64,000 nt of DNA from Paraburkholderia phenoliruptrix (GCF_019511605.1 NZ_JAEUAV010000002.1:1-64000), one strand, 5' to 3'; positions 34,335 to 43,216 are shown, counted from the first letter of the stretch. Program-made: numbers and translations. The notes: a model not told the origin generated them from the letters alone.

Positions 34335-34648
34335 AGCCGCAAAAGCGTTAAAAATGTATCGGCAATGTCGGCGCGCGCACTGACCCGCACTCAGAATATG
34401 CCGCTACACAGGGATTGAAACCGCTTGTAACGCACTTTACGCGCTGCTAGTGCAACGTCCATACAAGCACTTTAGCCCCTGAAACAAGGCTCAAAACGCG
34501 TTTGGGAGTCTGCGCCGCGCAACAAACCTGCGCTGTTGTACAAAAAGAGTCGCGCAAATCGCATCAGCGCTTGTAGAATCCGGCCTTGAAGCGTGCACAT
34601 ACGGTGTGCGCTTCGTGCAATTCATTGACCACAACAGGTAGGAGAAAC
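34335..34648. other. Intergenic region upstream of the HU-like gene
   Basis: These 314 bases hold no gene I can support. A -10-like TAGAAT lies at 34574-34579 without a good -35 at the right distance, and a leader hairpin follows. The first half shows no terminator for the MocR gene. Confidence 0.4.
34588..34614 (+). promoter_or_regulatory. Leader hairpin before the HU-like gene
   Basis: GAAGCG...GCACA pairs with TGTGCGCTTC around a TACGG loop, with a 2-base bulge, in the presumed 5' leader about 35 bases before the start codon. It could affect translation or stability of the message. Confidence 0.3.
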
Positions 34649-35101
34649 ATGCCGACTTCCGCAAAAAAGGTGGCCAAGAAGGCTGCTGCCCCGGTACCGA
34701 CCAAGAAGGTTGCTGCAAAGAAAGTCCCTGCGAAGAAAGCTCCCGCAGCTAAGAAGGTCGCCGTGAAGGCGTCCAGCGCACCGTCGCCGATCAAGGACAC
34801 CTTCACGAAGGCCTCGCTGGCTGCACACGTTGCTGAACGCGCTGCGGTCGAGCCGAAGGCTGCCAAGGCTGTCCTGGCTGCGCTCGAAGACACGATCCTC
34901 GGCGCTGTGCACAAGAAGGGCGCTGGCGAATTCACGCTGTCGGGTCTTCTGAAGATCGTCGTGCAAGCCGTGCCGGCCAAGAAGCGGCGCTTCGGCAAAG
35001 ACCCGTTCACGGGCGAAGAGCGCTGGTTCCCGGCCAAGCCGGCTAGCGTGCGCATCAAGGCGCGCGCGCTGAAGAAGCTGAAGGACGCTGCAGCAGGCTA
35101 A
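34649..35101 (+). CDS. HU family DNA-binding protein with Lys/Ala-rich N-terminal tail
   Basis: This 150-residue nucleoid protein has an N-terminal tail (about 1-45) of AKK/PAKK repeats resembling eukaryotic histone H1. A variant HU/IHF domain (about 50-150) follows, with TKASLAAHVAERAAVEPKAA, GEFTLSGLLKIVV and the DNA-binding arm segment RRFGKDPFTGEERWFPAKP. TAGGAGA precedes the ATG at 34649. A perfect intrinsic terminator follows, so it is a single-gene transcript. Such tails are recurrent in beta-proteobacterial HU-like proteins and are expected to add non-specific DNA binding and compaction. Confidence 0.9.
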   Translation: MPTSAKKVAKKAAAPVPTKKVAAKKVPAKKAPAAKKVAVKASSAPSPIKDTFTKASLAAHVAERAAVEPKAAKAVLAALEDTILGAVHKKGAGEFTLSGLLKIVVQAVPAKKRRFGKDPFTGEERWFPAKPASVRIKARALKKLKDAAAG

Positions 35102-35160
35102 GCGCTTCATGCATCGCTCGAAGCAGTTGCGCTTCGAGCCTCGCACTGCAAGACGCCTGA

Positions 35161-35194
35161 ATCCCCGCGGATGCAAATCCGCGGGGATTTTTTT
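35161..35194 (+). terminator. Intrinsic terminator of the HU-like gene
   Basis: ATCCCCGCGGAT (35161-35172) pairs perfectly with ATCCGCGGGGAT (35177-35188) around a GCAA loop and is followed by six T residues. Confidence 0.95.
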
Positions 35195-35199
35195 CGTCC

Positions 35200-35276
35200 G
35201 GCTTTCGTCCGCCTCTTGCGTGGCTCTTGCGTGGCTCTTGCGTGCCTCTTGCCTGCTTCTCGCCCGGCTGTTGCGC
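35200..35276. repeat. Seven degenerate 11-bp tandem units
   Basis: Units of the form GGCTCTTGCGT repeat every 11 bases from 35200. The copies at 35211, 35222 and 35233 are almost identical, and the outer copies diverge. The block directly follows the terminator. Confidence 0.75.
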
Positions 35277-35529
35277 GCCTGACCGCGACATTCGATGCGC
35301 GACGTTCGACGCGGTGCATCGCTCATGCCGCGCATGCACTGTACTAGCGCATCGTGTGCCCTGGCAGTACGATGGCGAAGAAGCGCCACGCTGCCCGATG
35401 CGCGCTTCATGTGCATGTCTGCCGGTTTCGCGCGCTAATGCTCAATGGCATAGCGCTTGCTTGAACGAAGTTGAACACCGAATGCGCAGCGCATTCGCCT
35501 TCTATCCGACAACAAGAGCGGGGCGTGAC

Positions 35530-36939
35530 ATGCGATGCTATGACGAGATGCGTCATCATGACGACGCCGTGCGGCCTCATTACGCGCGCTTTGAGCGTTG
35601 GCTCTCGAAGCAGGGTAATGAAGCGATCGCACGCAAGCGTGCGGAGGCAGACCTGCTGTTTCGCCGGGTCGGCATCACGTTTGCCGTGAACGGCGACCTG
35701 TCCGGCACGGAGCGGCTGATTCCCTTCGATCTGATTCCCCGCATCATTCCGCGCGGCGAATGGCAGACGCTCGAAGCCGGTTTGCGACAGCGGGTGCAGG
35801 CGCTCAATCTGTTTATCCACGACGTGTATCACGATCGCAAGATCGTGCGCGCCGGCATCGTGCCCGCCGAGCAGGTCTATACCAACGCGCAATATCGGCC
35901 GGAAATGCAGGGTGTCAATGTGCCGCTTGGTGTTTACGCGCATATTGCAGGCGTCGACGTGGTACGCGCAGGCGACGACGGCGACTTCTACGTGCTCGAA
36001 GACAACCTGCGGGTGCCCTCGGGCGTGTCCTATATGCTCGAAAACCGCAAGATGATGATGCGGCTTTTCCCTGAGCTCTTCGTGCAAAACCGCATTGCGC
36101 CGGTCGCACATTACCCCGACCTGCTGCTCGATACGCTGCGCTCGGTGGCGCCTGAAGGCGTCGACGATCCAGTGGTAGTCGTGCTGACGCCGGGCATGTA
36201 CAACTCCGCGTATTTCGAGCACACGTTCCTCGCGCAGCAGATGGGCGTGGAGCTGGTCGAAGGCAAAGACCTGTTCGTCGACGACAACTATGTGTTCATG
36301 CGTACCACACAGGGGCCGAAGCGGGTGGACGTGATTTATCGCCGCGTCGACGACGATTTTCTCGACCCGCTCGCGTTTCGCAACGATTCGGCACTCGGCG
36401 TGCCGGGGCTGCTGACCGCGTATCGCGCGGGACGTGTGGCGCTTGCCAACGCAATGGGCACCGGCATTGCCGACGACAAATCGATCTATCCGTATGTGCC
36501 CGACATGATCGAGTTCTACCTGGGCGAGAAGCCGATCCTGAACAACGTGCCCACGTTCCAGTGCCGCAAACCGGACGATCTTGCGTACACGCTCGCGCAT
36601 CTGCCGGAACTCGTCGTCAAGGAAGTGCATGGCGCGGGCGGCTACGGCATGCTCGTCGGGCCCGCTTCGACGAAGGCCGAAATCGAAGCCTTTCGCGAGC
36701 GTCTGATCGCGCGGCCGGCGGGCTATATCGCTCAACCGACGCTGGCGCTCTCCGCCTGCCCGACGTTCGTCGAATCCGGCATCGCGCCGCGCCATATCGA
36801 CCTGCGTCCGTTCGTGCTGTCGGGCAAGGCCGTCACGATGGTTGCGGGTGGACTGACGCGCGTCGCGCTGCAGGAAGGCTCGCTCGTCGTCAATTCGTCG
36901 CAGGGAGGCGGGACCAAAGATACGTGGATGGTCGACTGA
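35530..36939 (+). CDS. Circularly permuted ATP-grasp protein (Anbu cluster, COG2308)
   Basis: This 469-residue protein matches the DUF404/DUF407 circularly permuted ATP-grasp family. Recognisable blocks are FAVNGDLSGTERLIPFDLIPRI (first part quoted), the VLEDNLRVPSGVSYMLENR segment, VLTPGMYNSAYFEHTFLA and KEVHGAGGYGMLVGP (an ATP-grasp glycine loop). ATP-grasp enzymes join a carboxylate to an amine via acyl-phosphate. These members are predicted to make or modify peptides. Start ATG 35530 gives the normal family length; an earlier in-frame ATG would add about 16 residues. It is first in a conserved set with alpha-E, transglutaminase-like and Anbu genes. Confidence 0.9.
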   Translation: MRCYDEMRHHDDAVRPHYARFERWLSKQGNEAIARKRAEADLLFRRVGITFAVNGDLSGTERLIPFDLIPRIIPRGEWQTLEAGLRQRVQALNLFIHDVYHDRKIVRAGIVPAEQVYTNAQYRPEMQGVNVPLGVYAHIAGVDVVRAGDDGDFYVLEDNLRVPSGVSYMLENRKMMMRLFPELFVQNRIAPVAHYPDLLLDTLRSVAPEGVDDPVVVVLTPGMYNSAYFEHTFLAQQMGVELVEGKDLFVDDNYVFMRTTQGPKRVDVIYRRVDDDFLDPLAFRNDSALGVPGLLTAYRAGRVALANAMGTGIADDKSIYPYVPDMIEFYLGEKPILNNVPTFQCRKPDDLAYTLAHLPELVVKEVHGAGGYGMLVGPASTKAEIEAFRERLIARPAGYIAQPTLALSACPTFVESGIAPRHIDLRPFVLSGKAVTMVAGGLTRVALQEGSLVVNSSQGGGTKDTWMVD

Positions 36940-37078
36940 CGCGGTTCGAGCGCGGCCGCCGTTAGCCGCTCCCGCAACCCAGCGCGCCGGGGCCGGCATG
37001 AGAGCCGCCGGCGCATACGGATAACCAGCGCGAGCCTTTTTCTCTACAGCCTCGCGTCATCAGACACGGAACGTCGTC

Positions 37079-38029
37079 ATGCTAAGCCGCACCGCCGATC
37101 ACCTTTTCTGGATGGCCCGCTACATGGAGCGCGCGGAGAACACCGCCCGCATGCTCGACATCAACCTGAAGGCGCTGTTGCTGCCGCAGACGCCAGAGCA
37201 GGAGGCGCGCGCGCAGCGTTCGGTGCTGCGCATCTCCGAACTGGAGTCCGCCTTCGCACAGCGCTATGACGAGCCGACCCGCGAACACGTGCTCGATTTC
37301 ATGGTGGCAGACGCGGCCAATCCGTCGAGCATTCACTCGTGCCTGCACGCGGCGCGCGAAAACGCGCGTGCAGTGCGCGGCACGTTGACGACCGAATGGT
37401 GGGAGACCATCAACGATACGTGGCTCGAGTTCAACGAGCGCATTTCGTCCGGCCAGGCGGCGGCCAATCCTGGCGCGCTGTTCGAATGGGTGAAGTTCCG
37501 TTCGCACCTTTCGCGCGGTGTGACGATCGGCACCGCGTTGCAGGACGACGCGTTTTTCTTCACGCAGCTCGGCACATTTCTGGAGCGCGCCGACAATACG
37601 GCGCGCATTCTCGACGTGCGCTTTGCCGACGTGGAGCCGAATTCGCGCGACGCCGCGCGTCAACTGGAGGACTTCTATTACTGGACGTCGATTCTGAGTT
37701 CGGTGTCGGCGCTCGAAATCTACCGCAAGGTGTATCGCGATGTCGTCACGCCGGCGCGCGTCGTCGAATTGATGATTCTGAACCAGCAGATGCCGCGCTC
37801 GCTGCTGGCTTCGCTCGAAGGCGTCTGCGCGAATCTGGCGATGCTGCGCACTTCGGGCTCGAACCAGTGCGAACGGTTCGCCGGCAAACTGCGCGCGGAG
37901 CTTCTGTATGCCGACATCCGGCAGATTTTCGAAGCCGGTCTGCACGCGTATCTGACGCAATTCCTTGCTCGCGTGTTCGAGCTTGGCAATCTCGTCGCGC
38001 GTACCTATCTCATGCTGCCAGTCGCCTGA
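37079..38029 (+). CDS. Alpha-E domain protein (DUF403, COG2307)
   Basis: This 316-residue, almost entirely helical soluble protein opens MLSRTADHLFWMARYMERAE, a hallmark of the alpha-E family, and has a second similar segment GTFLERADNTARILDVRF. The family is nearly always encoded beside circularly permuted ATP-grasp proteins and is presumed to be a partner or scaffold. No catalytic motif is known. It lies 139 bases after the ATP-grasp gene and 10 bases before the next gene. Confidence 0.92.
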   Translation: MLSRTADHLFWMARYMERAENTARMLDINLKALLLPQTPEQEARAQRSVLRISELESAFAQRYDEPTREHVLDFMVADAANPSSIHSCLHAARENARAVRGTLTTEWWETINDTWLEFNERISSGQAAANPGALFEWVKFRSHLSRGVTIGTALQDDAFFFTQLGTFLERADNTARILDVRFADVEPNSRDAARQLEDFYYWTSILSSVSALEIYRKVYRDVVTPARVVELMILNQQMPRSLLASLEGVCANLAMLRTSGSNQCERFAGKLRAELLYADIRQIFEAGLHAYLTQFLARVFELGNLVARTYLMLPVA

Positions 38030-38039
38030 CGGAGTTCCT

Positions 38040-38840
38040 ATGTACCTGACGATCCGCCACGAGACGTCCTATCGTTACGAAGCGACTGTCCATTACTCGA
38101 TCCAGCAATTGCGGCTCACGCCGGCAAGCGGCGCTTCGCAGGTCGTGCGGCGCTGGAGCATCGACGCGCCGGGCAAGCTCGACGCCGCCTTCGACGCGTA
38201 TGGCAACGCGCTGCACACGCTCGTCATCAACAAGCCGCACCGCGAAATCCGCCTGCATGTAGCCGGTGAAGTCGACACGATTGCGCTGAAAGACGGCCTC
38301 CTGCCCGACGACGCCGGTCCGATTCCACTCGAGCACTTCACTTGCGCGACGCGTCTGACCGAAGCGGACGCTGCAATTCGCGAACTCGCCGCATCGGTGC
38401 CCGAGCTTGCCAGCGCCTCGAGTCTGATCGCGCTGTCCGAGCGGATCGTCGAAAAGGTCAGGTACAACCCCGGCATTACCGAAGTGACCAGTACCGCGAC
38501 GCAGGCGCTCGCGCTCGGCAATGGCGTGTGCCAGGACCATGCGCACCTGATGCTCGCCTGTTGCCGGACGCGGGGCGTGCCGGCGCGCTACGTGAGCGGC
38601 TACATCGAACCGGGGGACGTGCCGCATGCGGCGAGCCACGCGTGGGTGGACGTCTGGCTCGACGGCACGGGCTGGGTTTCGGTCGACGTCACGCATGCCG
38701 CTTTCGCCAGCGAGATTTACTGCAGGCTCGCCGTCGCGCGCGATTACGAGGCCGCGGCGCCGGTGCGCGGGCGGCGGATCGGTGGCATGGAAGAGCAGTT
38801 GGACGTGTCGGTGACCGTCAGCGCGCAGATGGGGCAGTAG
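38040..38840 (+). CDS. Transglutaminase-like cysteine protease (COG1305)
   Basis: This 266-residue protein has an N-terminal beta domain starting MYLTIRHETSYRYEATVHYS, then a transglutaminase core with the catalytic triad Cys164 (GVCQDHAHL), His200 (ASHAWVDV) and Asp216 (SVDVTHA). Bacterial members hydrolyse or transfer peptide/isopeptide bonds. In this cluster it is predicted to cleave the product of the ATP-grasp enzyme. No signal peptide is visible, so it should be cytosolic. GGAGTT precedes the ATG at 38040. Confidence 0.92.
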   Translation: MYLTIRHETSYRYEATVHYSIQQLRLTPASGASQVVRRWSIDAPGKLDAAFDAYGNALHTLVINKPHREIRLHVAGEVDTIALKDGLLPDDAGPIPLEHFTCATRLTEADAAIRELAASVPELASASSLIALSERIVEKVRYNPGITEVTSTATQALALGNGVCQDHAHLMLACCRTRGVPARYVSGYIEPGDVPHAASHAWVDVWLDGTGWVSVDVTHAAFASEIYCRLAVARDYEAAAPVRGRRIGGMEEQLDVSVTVSAQMGQ

Positions 38841-39105
38841 CTCGCGAGTAGGGGCGCGGTGGGGCGCGAAGTCCTCCGCATATCCCATAACAAGGCGCGA
38901 CAGGTCACGCAGAGGCTGCACCGCTGGCGACAGGCTGGCAGCAACCTGCTGGCAGTAACCCGCTGCGGTCTTGCCGCGGCCTCGCTGCGGCCGCAGGCAA
39001 AGCGCTATCAAGAACCGTCCCGCAGCGGCCGTAATACGGTAAAGAGGCGTATCCGCGCCGCATTACAATAGCGCCGTTCAGTTGTTTTTTGCGGGACCCT
39101 TCCCT

Positions 39106-39978
39106 ATGACCTACTGCGTAGCGATGACCGTCGACGAAGGTCTCGTGTTTCTTTCGGACACGCGTACCAATGCGGGCGTCGATCACATTAGCACCGCACG
39201 CAAGATGTCGGTGTTCGAGCAGCCGGGCGAGCGCATGCTGGTGCTCCTCGGCGCGGGCAACCTGTCGCTCACGCAAGCCGTGCTGCACGAGCTGTCCGAG
39301 CCGGGCGATGCGTCGCAGCCCACGCTGTGGAACGCACCTACCATGGCCGACGCCGCCCGCGTGATAGGCCGCGCGGTGCGCTCGGTCCATCAGCGCGAGG
39401 CGGCGGCGCTGCAGGAATTCGGCGTCGACTTCAATTGCAGCTTCATTCTTGGCGGGCAGATCGCGGGCAACCGGCCGCGTCTTTTCATGATTTATGCAGC
39501 GGGCAACTTCATCGAGGCGTCGGCGGTCAACCCGTACTTCCAGATTGGCGAGGCCAAGTACGGCAAGCCGATTATCGACCGGGTGCTCACGCCCTCCACG
39601 CCGCTCGACGAAGCCGCAAAGTGCGCGCTGATCTCAATGGATTCGACGCTGCGCTCGAATCTCTCGGTCGGGCTGCCTCTGGATCTGCTGGTCTACGAGA
39701 AGGACGCGTTGCGCGTCACGCGTTTCGTTTCGATCGATCACGATAACGCCTACTTCGAGATGATTCATCGCACGTGGGGCGAGCGGCTGCGCCAGGTGTT
39801 CGGCGAGATTCCCGATCCGGACTGGCAGGAGTCGCCTCGTGTGCCGACGCTGCACGGCGAGCGGGCGCTCGTGCTGTATCGCGCGCCGGTGGGCGCTGAC
39901 GGCGTCGAGCATGAATTCGATGTGAAGCCGGCGCAGACACTCGCCGAGGCTGAAAAAGGCAAGGCGCAGCGGCGCTAG
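39106..39978 (+). CDS. Anbu proteasome-like peptidase (COG3484)
   Basis: This 290-residue Ntn-hydrolase is of the Anbu ('ancestral beta subunit') family. It begins MTYCVAMTVDEGLVFLSDTR. After Met removal, Thr becomes residue 1, with Asp at 17 and Lys at 32. This matches the Thr1/Asp17/Lys33 catalytic arrangement of proteasome and HslV subunits closely. Anbu forms open or closed rings without a known ATPase partner, and its substrates are unknown. It follows the transglutaminase gene after 265 bases. The ATG at 39106 is required to expose Thr2; an upstream in-frame start would block this. Confidence 0.93.
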   Translation: MTYCVAMTVDEGLVFLSDTRTNAGVDHISTARKMSVFEQPGERMLVLLGAGNLSLTQAVLHELSEPGDASQPTLWNAPTMADAARVIGRAVRSVHQREAAALQEFGVDFNCSFILGGQIAGNRPRLFMIYAAGNFIEASAVNPYFQIGEAKYGKPIIDRVLTPSTPLDEAAKCALISMDSTLRSNLSVGLPLDLLVYEKDALRVTRFVSIDHDNAYFEMIHRTWGERLRQVFGEIPDPDWQESPRVPTLHGERALVLYRAPVGADGVEHEFDVKPAQTLAEAEKGKAQRR

Positions 39979-40035
39979 GATCGAGTTCGTACGCCGTTGC
40001 CGCAAGGTACGGCGGGCAAAAGCGACGGGCGAAAA

Positions 40036-40069
40036 AAAACAGCCACCGGCTTGCGCCCGTGGCTGTTTT
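40036..40069. terminator. Bidirectional intrinsic terminator
   Basis: AAAACAGCCAC (40036-40046) pairs with GTGGCTGTTTT (40059-40069). An A-run precedes it and a T-run ends it, so it can stop both the Anbu operon and the convergent porin gene. Confidence 0.92.
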
Positions 40070-40105
40070 CAAACTGCTTGAGCTTCAGCAGTTCGCCAAG
40101 TCCGA

Positions 40106-41278
40106 TTAGAACTTGTGACGGATACCCAAGCTGACCACTTCTTGCGAGCTGGAAGCCGAGTTGTAGCTGTACGAACCGACTGCTGCGCCTGCGCTGACCA
40201 GTGCGCCGTTTGCAGCGCGCTGGTCGCCGCTTGCGTGCTGGTATGCGCCGACCAGGTAGATGTCCGTGCGCTTCGACAGGTTGTAGTCGCCGCCCAGGGA
40301 AACCTGGTGATACGTTGCGCTCGCGTCGCCGCTAGCCTTCGTGTACGTGTAGCCCACGCCAACCAGCAGTGCCGGCGTTGCCTGGTAGCCCAGGTACGCG
40401 CCTGCGACGTTGTACTTCTCGGTCGAACCGAAGCCCGACTGTGCGTCCGGCTTGTACTGTGCGTTGCTGTAACGTGCGTTAGCCGTGAACGGGCCTGCTA
40501 CGTACTGAATAGCAACCGAAGCGATGCCGATCGACTTGGCAGCGGCGTACGCGCCGTTGATCTGGTTGTCGAACGTACCGTCAGACGTGCTGCTGCTGCC
40601 GAAGGCCGCACGGGTCGGGGCGGCCGTGTGCGGGTTCTCTGCGCGGAAGTAGCCGGCAGCAATGCTGAACGGACCCGTTGCATACGTTGCTGCGCCCGAC
40701 CACGTCTGGCCTGCGCCCGTTTGGCCTGCGACGCCGCCGAATGCATACATGCCTTCGAACTGGAAGCCGCCCCACACCGGCGAGGTGTACTTGACGGCGT
40801 TGTTCGTACGCGACGAGTTGTCGTTGTTGTCCACGTCGCCCGGCGTCGTGAACGTCGAACCGAAGTAGTTGTCTGCCGTCAGCGGCTGGACCAGGTCGAC
40901 GAGCGGGTCATACTGGCGACCCAACGTGACCGTACCCCACTGGTCGCCGGTCAAACCGACATATGCCTGACGACCGAACATGCGGCTGCCTTGGCCCAGA
41001 CGGCCGTTGTTCGGATCAAAGCCGTTTTCCAACTGGAAAATCGCCTTCAGACCGCCGCCCAGATCTTCCGTGCCCTTCAAGCCCCAACGGCTGCCTTGCA
41101 GGTTGCCGGCGACCAGACCAACCTGGTTCTTGTTGGCGCCCGTTGCGTCGACGGTGTTGTGCGCGAACTGGATCGATTCATCGATCAAGCCGTACAAGGT
41201 CACGCTGCTTTGAGCGTGTGCGACGCCGGTAGCGCCCAGCAGCGCCAGCGAGAGGGTAGACAGTGCGATTCGTTTCAT
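40106..41278 (-). CDS. Gram-negative trimeric porin (Porin_4 type)
   Basis: This 390-residue outer-membrane porin has a signal peptide (IALSTLSLALLGATGVAHA) and the beta-proteobacterial porin opening SSVTLYGLIDESIQF. It carries the constriction-type sequences SRWGLKGTEDLGGGLKAIFQLE and GLTGDQWGTVTLGRQYDPL (parts quoted) and ends in the required Phe (GIRHKF). The ATG at 41278 is preceded by GGAGAA. The GTG four codons upstream overlaps that site. It is a general diffusion pore, and many paralogues are normal in this group. Confidence 0.95.
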   Translation of the reverse strand: MKRIALSTLSLALLGATGVAHAQSSVTLYGLIDESIQFAHNTVDATGANKNQVGLVAGNLQGSRWGLKGTEDLGGGLKAIFQLENGFDPNNGRLGQGSRMFGRQAYVGLTGDQWGTVTLGRQYDPLVDLVQPLTADNYFGSTFTTPGDVDNNDNSSRTNNAVKYTSPVWGGFQFEGMYAFGGVAGQTGAGQTWSGAATYATGPFSIAAGYFRAENPHTAAPTRAAFGSSSTSDGTFDNQINGAYAAAKSIGIASVAIQYVAGPFTANARYSNAQYKPDAQSGFGSTEKYNVAGAYLGYQATPALLVGVGYTYTKASGDASATYHQVSLGGDYNLSKRTDIYLVGAYQHASGDQRAANGALVSAGAAVGSYSYNSASSSQEVVSLGIRHKF

Positions 41279-41685
41279 CCATTTCTCCACGCAGATGATT
41301 AGTTTACTTGTTGCGGAAGGGAGAATAGCTCACGCGTCAATCGGTAAGAACTGGAAAAAAAAGAGTGTCGCCAAAAACCTACATTCGCCGCTAAGCCTTG
41401 TATTTAAAGCGGATTGCCGATTGTTTCTGTTTTTGCAATATTGATTCGTTGCATTCGCATTATTGTTGTTTTGTTGATTGTAAACGTTTCAGCTTGCGCG
41501 TTTTCGGCATTTATTTGTAATGAATATGTAATGTAGTCGTCTAACCGGCGATGCGTCGGCTGCGTTGCGTTAGAGCAAGGCGATGAAGATTGGCCGATAA
41601 GCAGACTAGACATGCTTCGGCGATTGTGATCCACACGCACCAGGAAGGTGCGGTGCGATTGCAGTGTAAGTTAGTCCTCGTGTAA
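41279..41685. other. AT-rich region upstream of the porin gene
   Basis: These 407 bases are clearly AT-richer than the surroundings, as is usual for porin promoter regions. Two direct copies of TGTAATG, 11 bases apart (41516 and 41527), are candidate response-regulator boxes. A 78-codon minus frame here is poor coding sequence and is not accepted. Confidence 0.5.
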
Positions 41686-43017
41686 TTAGTCCTGCGCGGT
41701 GTCGTGCGAGCGCGCGTGCCGCGCCATGCTCGCAGCCGCGAGGCCCGCGGCTGCGGCCAGCGCCACCGATTTCCACGGGTGCTTGCGCACATAGCGGTCC
41801 GCGGCCACTGCCTTGCGGCTCGCGCCGAGCAGCGTGAGCGCTGCCAGATGCGTCGCCTCGGCTTCCGCGGAGATTACCGAGCGCCCGACTTTGGCCGCCG
41901 TCGCCACGACGGACGCTTTTTTGCGTGCTTGCGTTCGCCGCAGCGCGAAGACGGACGAAGCGCCGCGCTTCTCCGTGGAAACGGCGCTGCCCGTGTCGGA
42001 AGCTTGCACGTGCCCGAACGGATGCACGTTGGGCTCGCCTGCATGCAATGCGGCACTCGCCGGAACCGTGGACGCCGCGAGCACCGACGCGAGTTTCGCG
42101 CGGCTTCCGGGCGGCGAATCCGCCTGCACGCCCCAACCGCCGCGCGGATCGTTGAGCCGGCCGCGCGCTGCCGAAAACTCCGCGCCGAGCAGCAACACGG
42201 CGGCCGAGAAGTACAGCCACATCAGCAGCACGGCGAGCGACCCCGCCGCGCCGAACGAACTCGCCATCCCGGCGTGCGCCAGGTAGAGCGCGAACAGTTT
42301 CTTGCCTGCTGAAAACAGCACGGCTGCGACCGCGCCCCCCACCAGCGCATCGCGCCACCGCACCTTCGCATCGGGGAGAAATTTGAGCAGCCCGGCAAAT
42401 GCAAACGCAAGCACCAGCAAGCCGACGCCAAGCTGCAATAGATTGCCGATCACCACATAAGGCGAGTCGCCCCACAGCCACTTGCCGATAAACGTGATCA
42501 CCGTGTCGAGCACGAGCGAAACGATCAGCAGAAAGGCGACGCCGAGTACGAGCCCGAACGAGATGAGCCGCACCCGCACGAGCGCGATCACGCTCGAGGT
42601 GCGCGGACCTGTGTACGGCCATACGACGTTCAACGCACTGTTGAGCGACGAGAACGTGGCCGACGCGCCGATCGCCAGCATCGTGAACGAGATGATGGCC
42701 GCAACGCCGCCTGCGCTGCCGCTGTGATGCGCGTTTTCGACAATGGTCTGCACGCCTGCCGCGGCCTGGTCGCCGAGCAGTCCGTGGATGTGGTCGAATA
42801 ATTCGCCGCGCGCGGCTTCGGCGCCGAAGAACCAGCCGGCCACCGCGATCACCATGACGAGTGTCGGCGCGAGAGAAAAGGCAGCGTAGAACGCAATGCT
42901 GGCCGCCATCGCGGTGCAACGGTTTTCGGAGAACTGCTTGAGTGCTCCGATCGCCCAATTGGCCTGCGTGCGCGCCACGTGCTGGAGGTTCTCGGCGGAA
43001 AGCGTATCGATGTCCAT
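41686..43017 (-). CDS. YihY/virulence factor BrkB family membrane protein
   Basis: This 443-residue inner-membrane protein has the YihY/BrkB core at about 25-285: FSENRCTAMAASIAFYAAFSLAPTLVMV (part quoted), repeated hydrophobic helices, and the final LLMWLYFSAAVLLLGAEFSAA block. A C-terminal cytosolic extension of about 150 residues carries a second hydrophobic/basic end (KHPWKSVALAAAAGLAAAS). That segment resembles the membrane tail of ElaB/YqjD-like proteins. The function of the family is not settled; some members are proposed transporters or envelope factors. The fused tail is worth noting. Confidence 0.88.
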   Translation of the reverse strand: MDIDTLSAENLQHVARTQANWAIGALKQFSENRCTAMAASIAFYAAFSLAPTLVMVIAVAGWFFGAEAARGELFDHIHGLLGDQAAAGVQTIVENAHHSGSAGGVAAIISFTMLAIGASATFSSLNSALNVVWPYTGPRTSSVIALVRVRLISFGLVLGVAFLLIVSLVLDTVITFIGKWLWGDSPYVVIGNLLQLGVGLLVLAFAFAGLLKFLPDAKVRWRDALVGGAVAAVLFSAGKKLFALYLAHAGMASSFGAAGSLAVLLMWLYFSAAVLLLGAEFSAARGRLNDPRGGWGVQADSPPGSRAKLASVLAASTVPASAALHAGEPNVHPFGHVQASDTGSAVSTEKRGASSVFALRRTQARKKASVVATAAKVGRSVISAEAEATHLAALTLLGASRKAVAADRYVRKHPWKSVALAAAAGLAAASMARHARSHDTAQD

Positions 43018-43216
43018 GGTCGAAGTCTCGATGGGAATGGGCGCCGGTCGGCGTGCGCAGGCCGCTCGGCTGGCCAGACGCAGCCTTCGTGATGAGTCTT
43101 TCGCAAACCTTGTGCCTGTGACTATAACAAGCGTGCCACCGGCGCGCCCGTGCGGCGAGCCGTGCGGGCCGCTAGAATGCGATGGCCCTTTCTATCGTCT
43201 TCATCCAATAACAGCC

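Larger units (their letters stand above)
35102..35529. other. Intergenic region, HU-like gene to Anbu cluster
   Basis: These 428 bases hold the HU-gene terminator, an 11-bp tandem repeat block, and then about 250 bases in which the Anbu-cluster promoter should lie. I see no other gene. An inverted repeat GCTCGAAGC/GCTTCGAGC at 35116-35139 lacks a T-run. Confidence 0.5.

Noticed and set aside
35116..35139. Inverted repeat GCTCGAAGC/GCTTCGAGC after the HU-like gene
   Set aside because: It has no T-run, and the far better terminator lies 22 bases further on.
41404..41640. 78-codon minus-strand frame in the AT-rich porin upstream region
   Set aside because: Codon use is unlike neighbours, there is no ribosome site, and the product has no recognisable feature.
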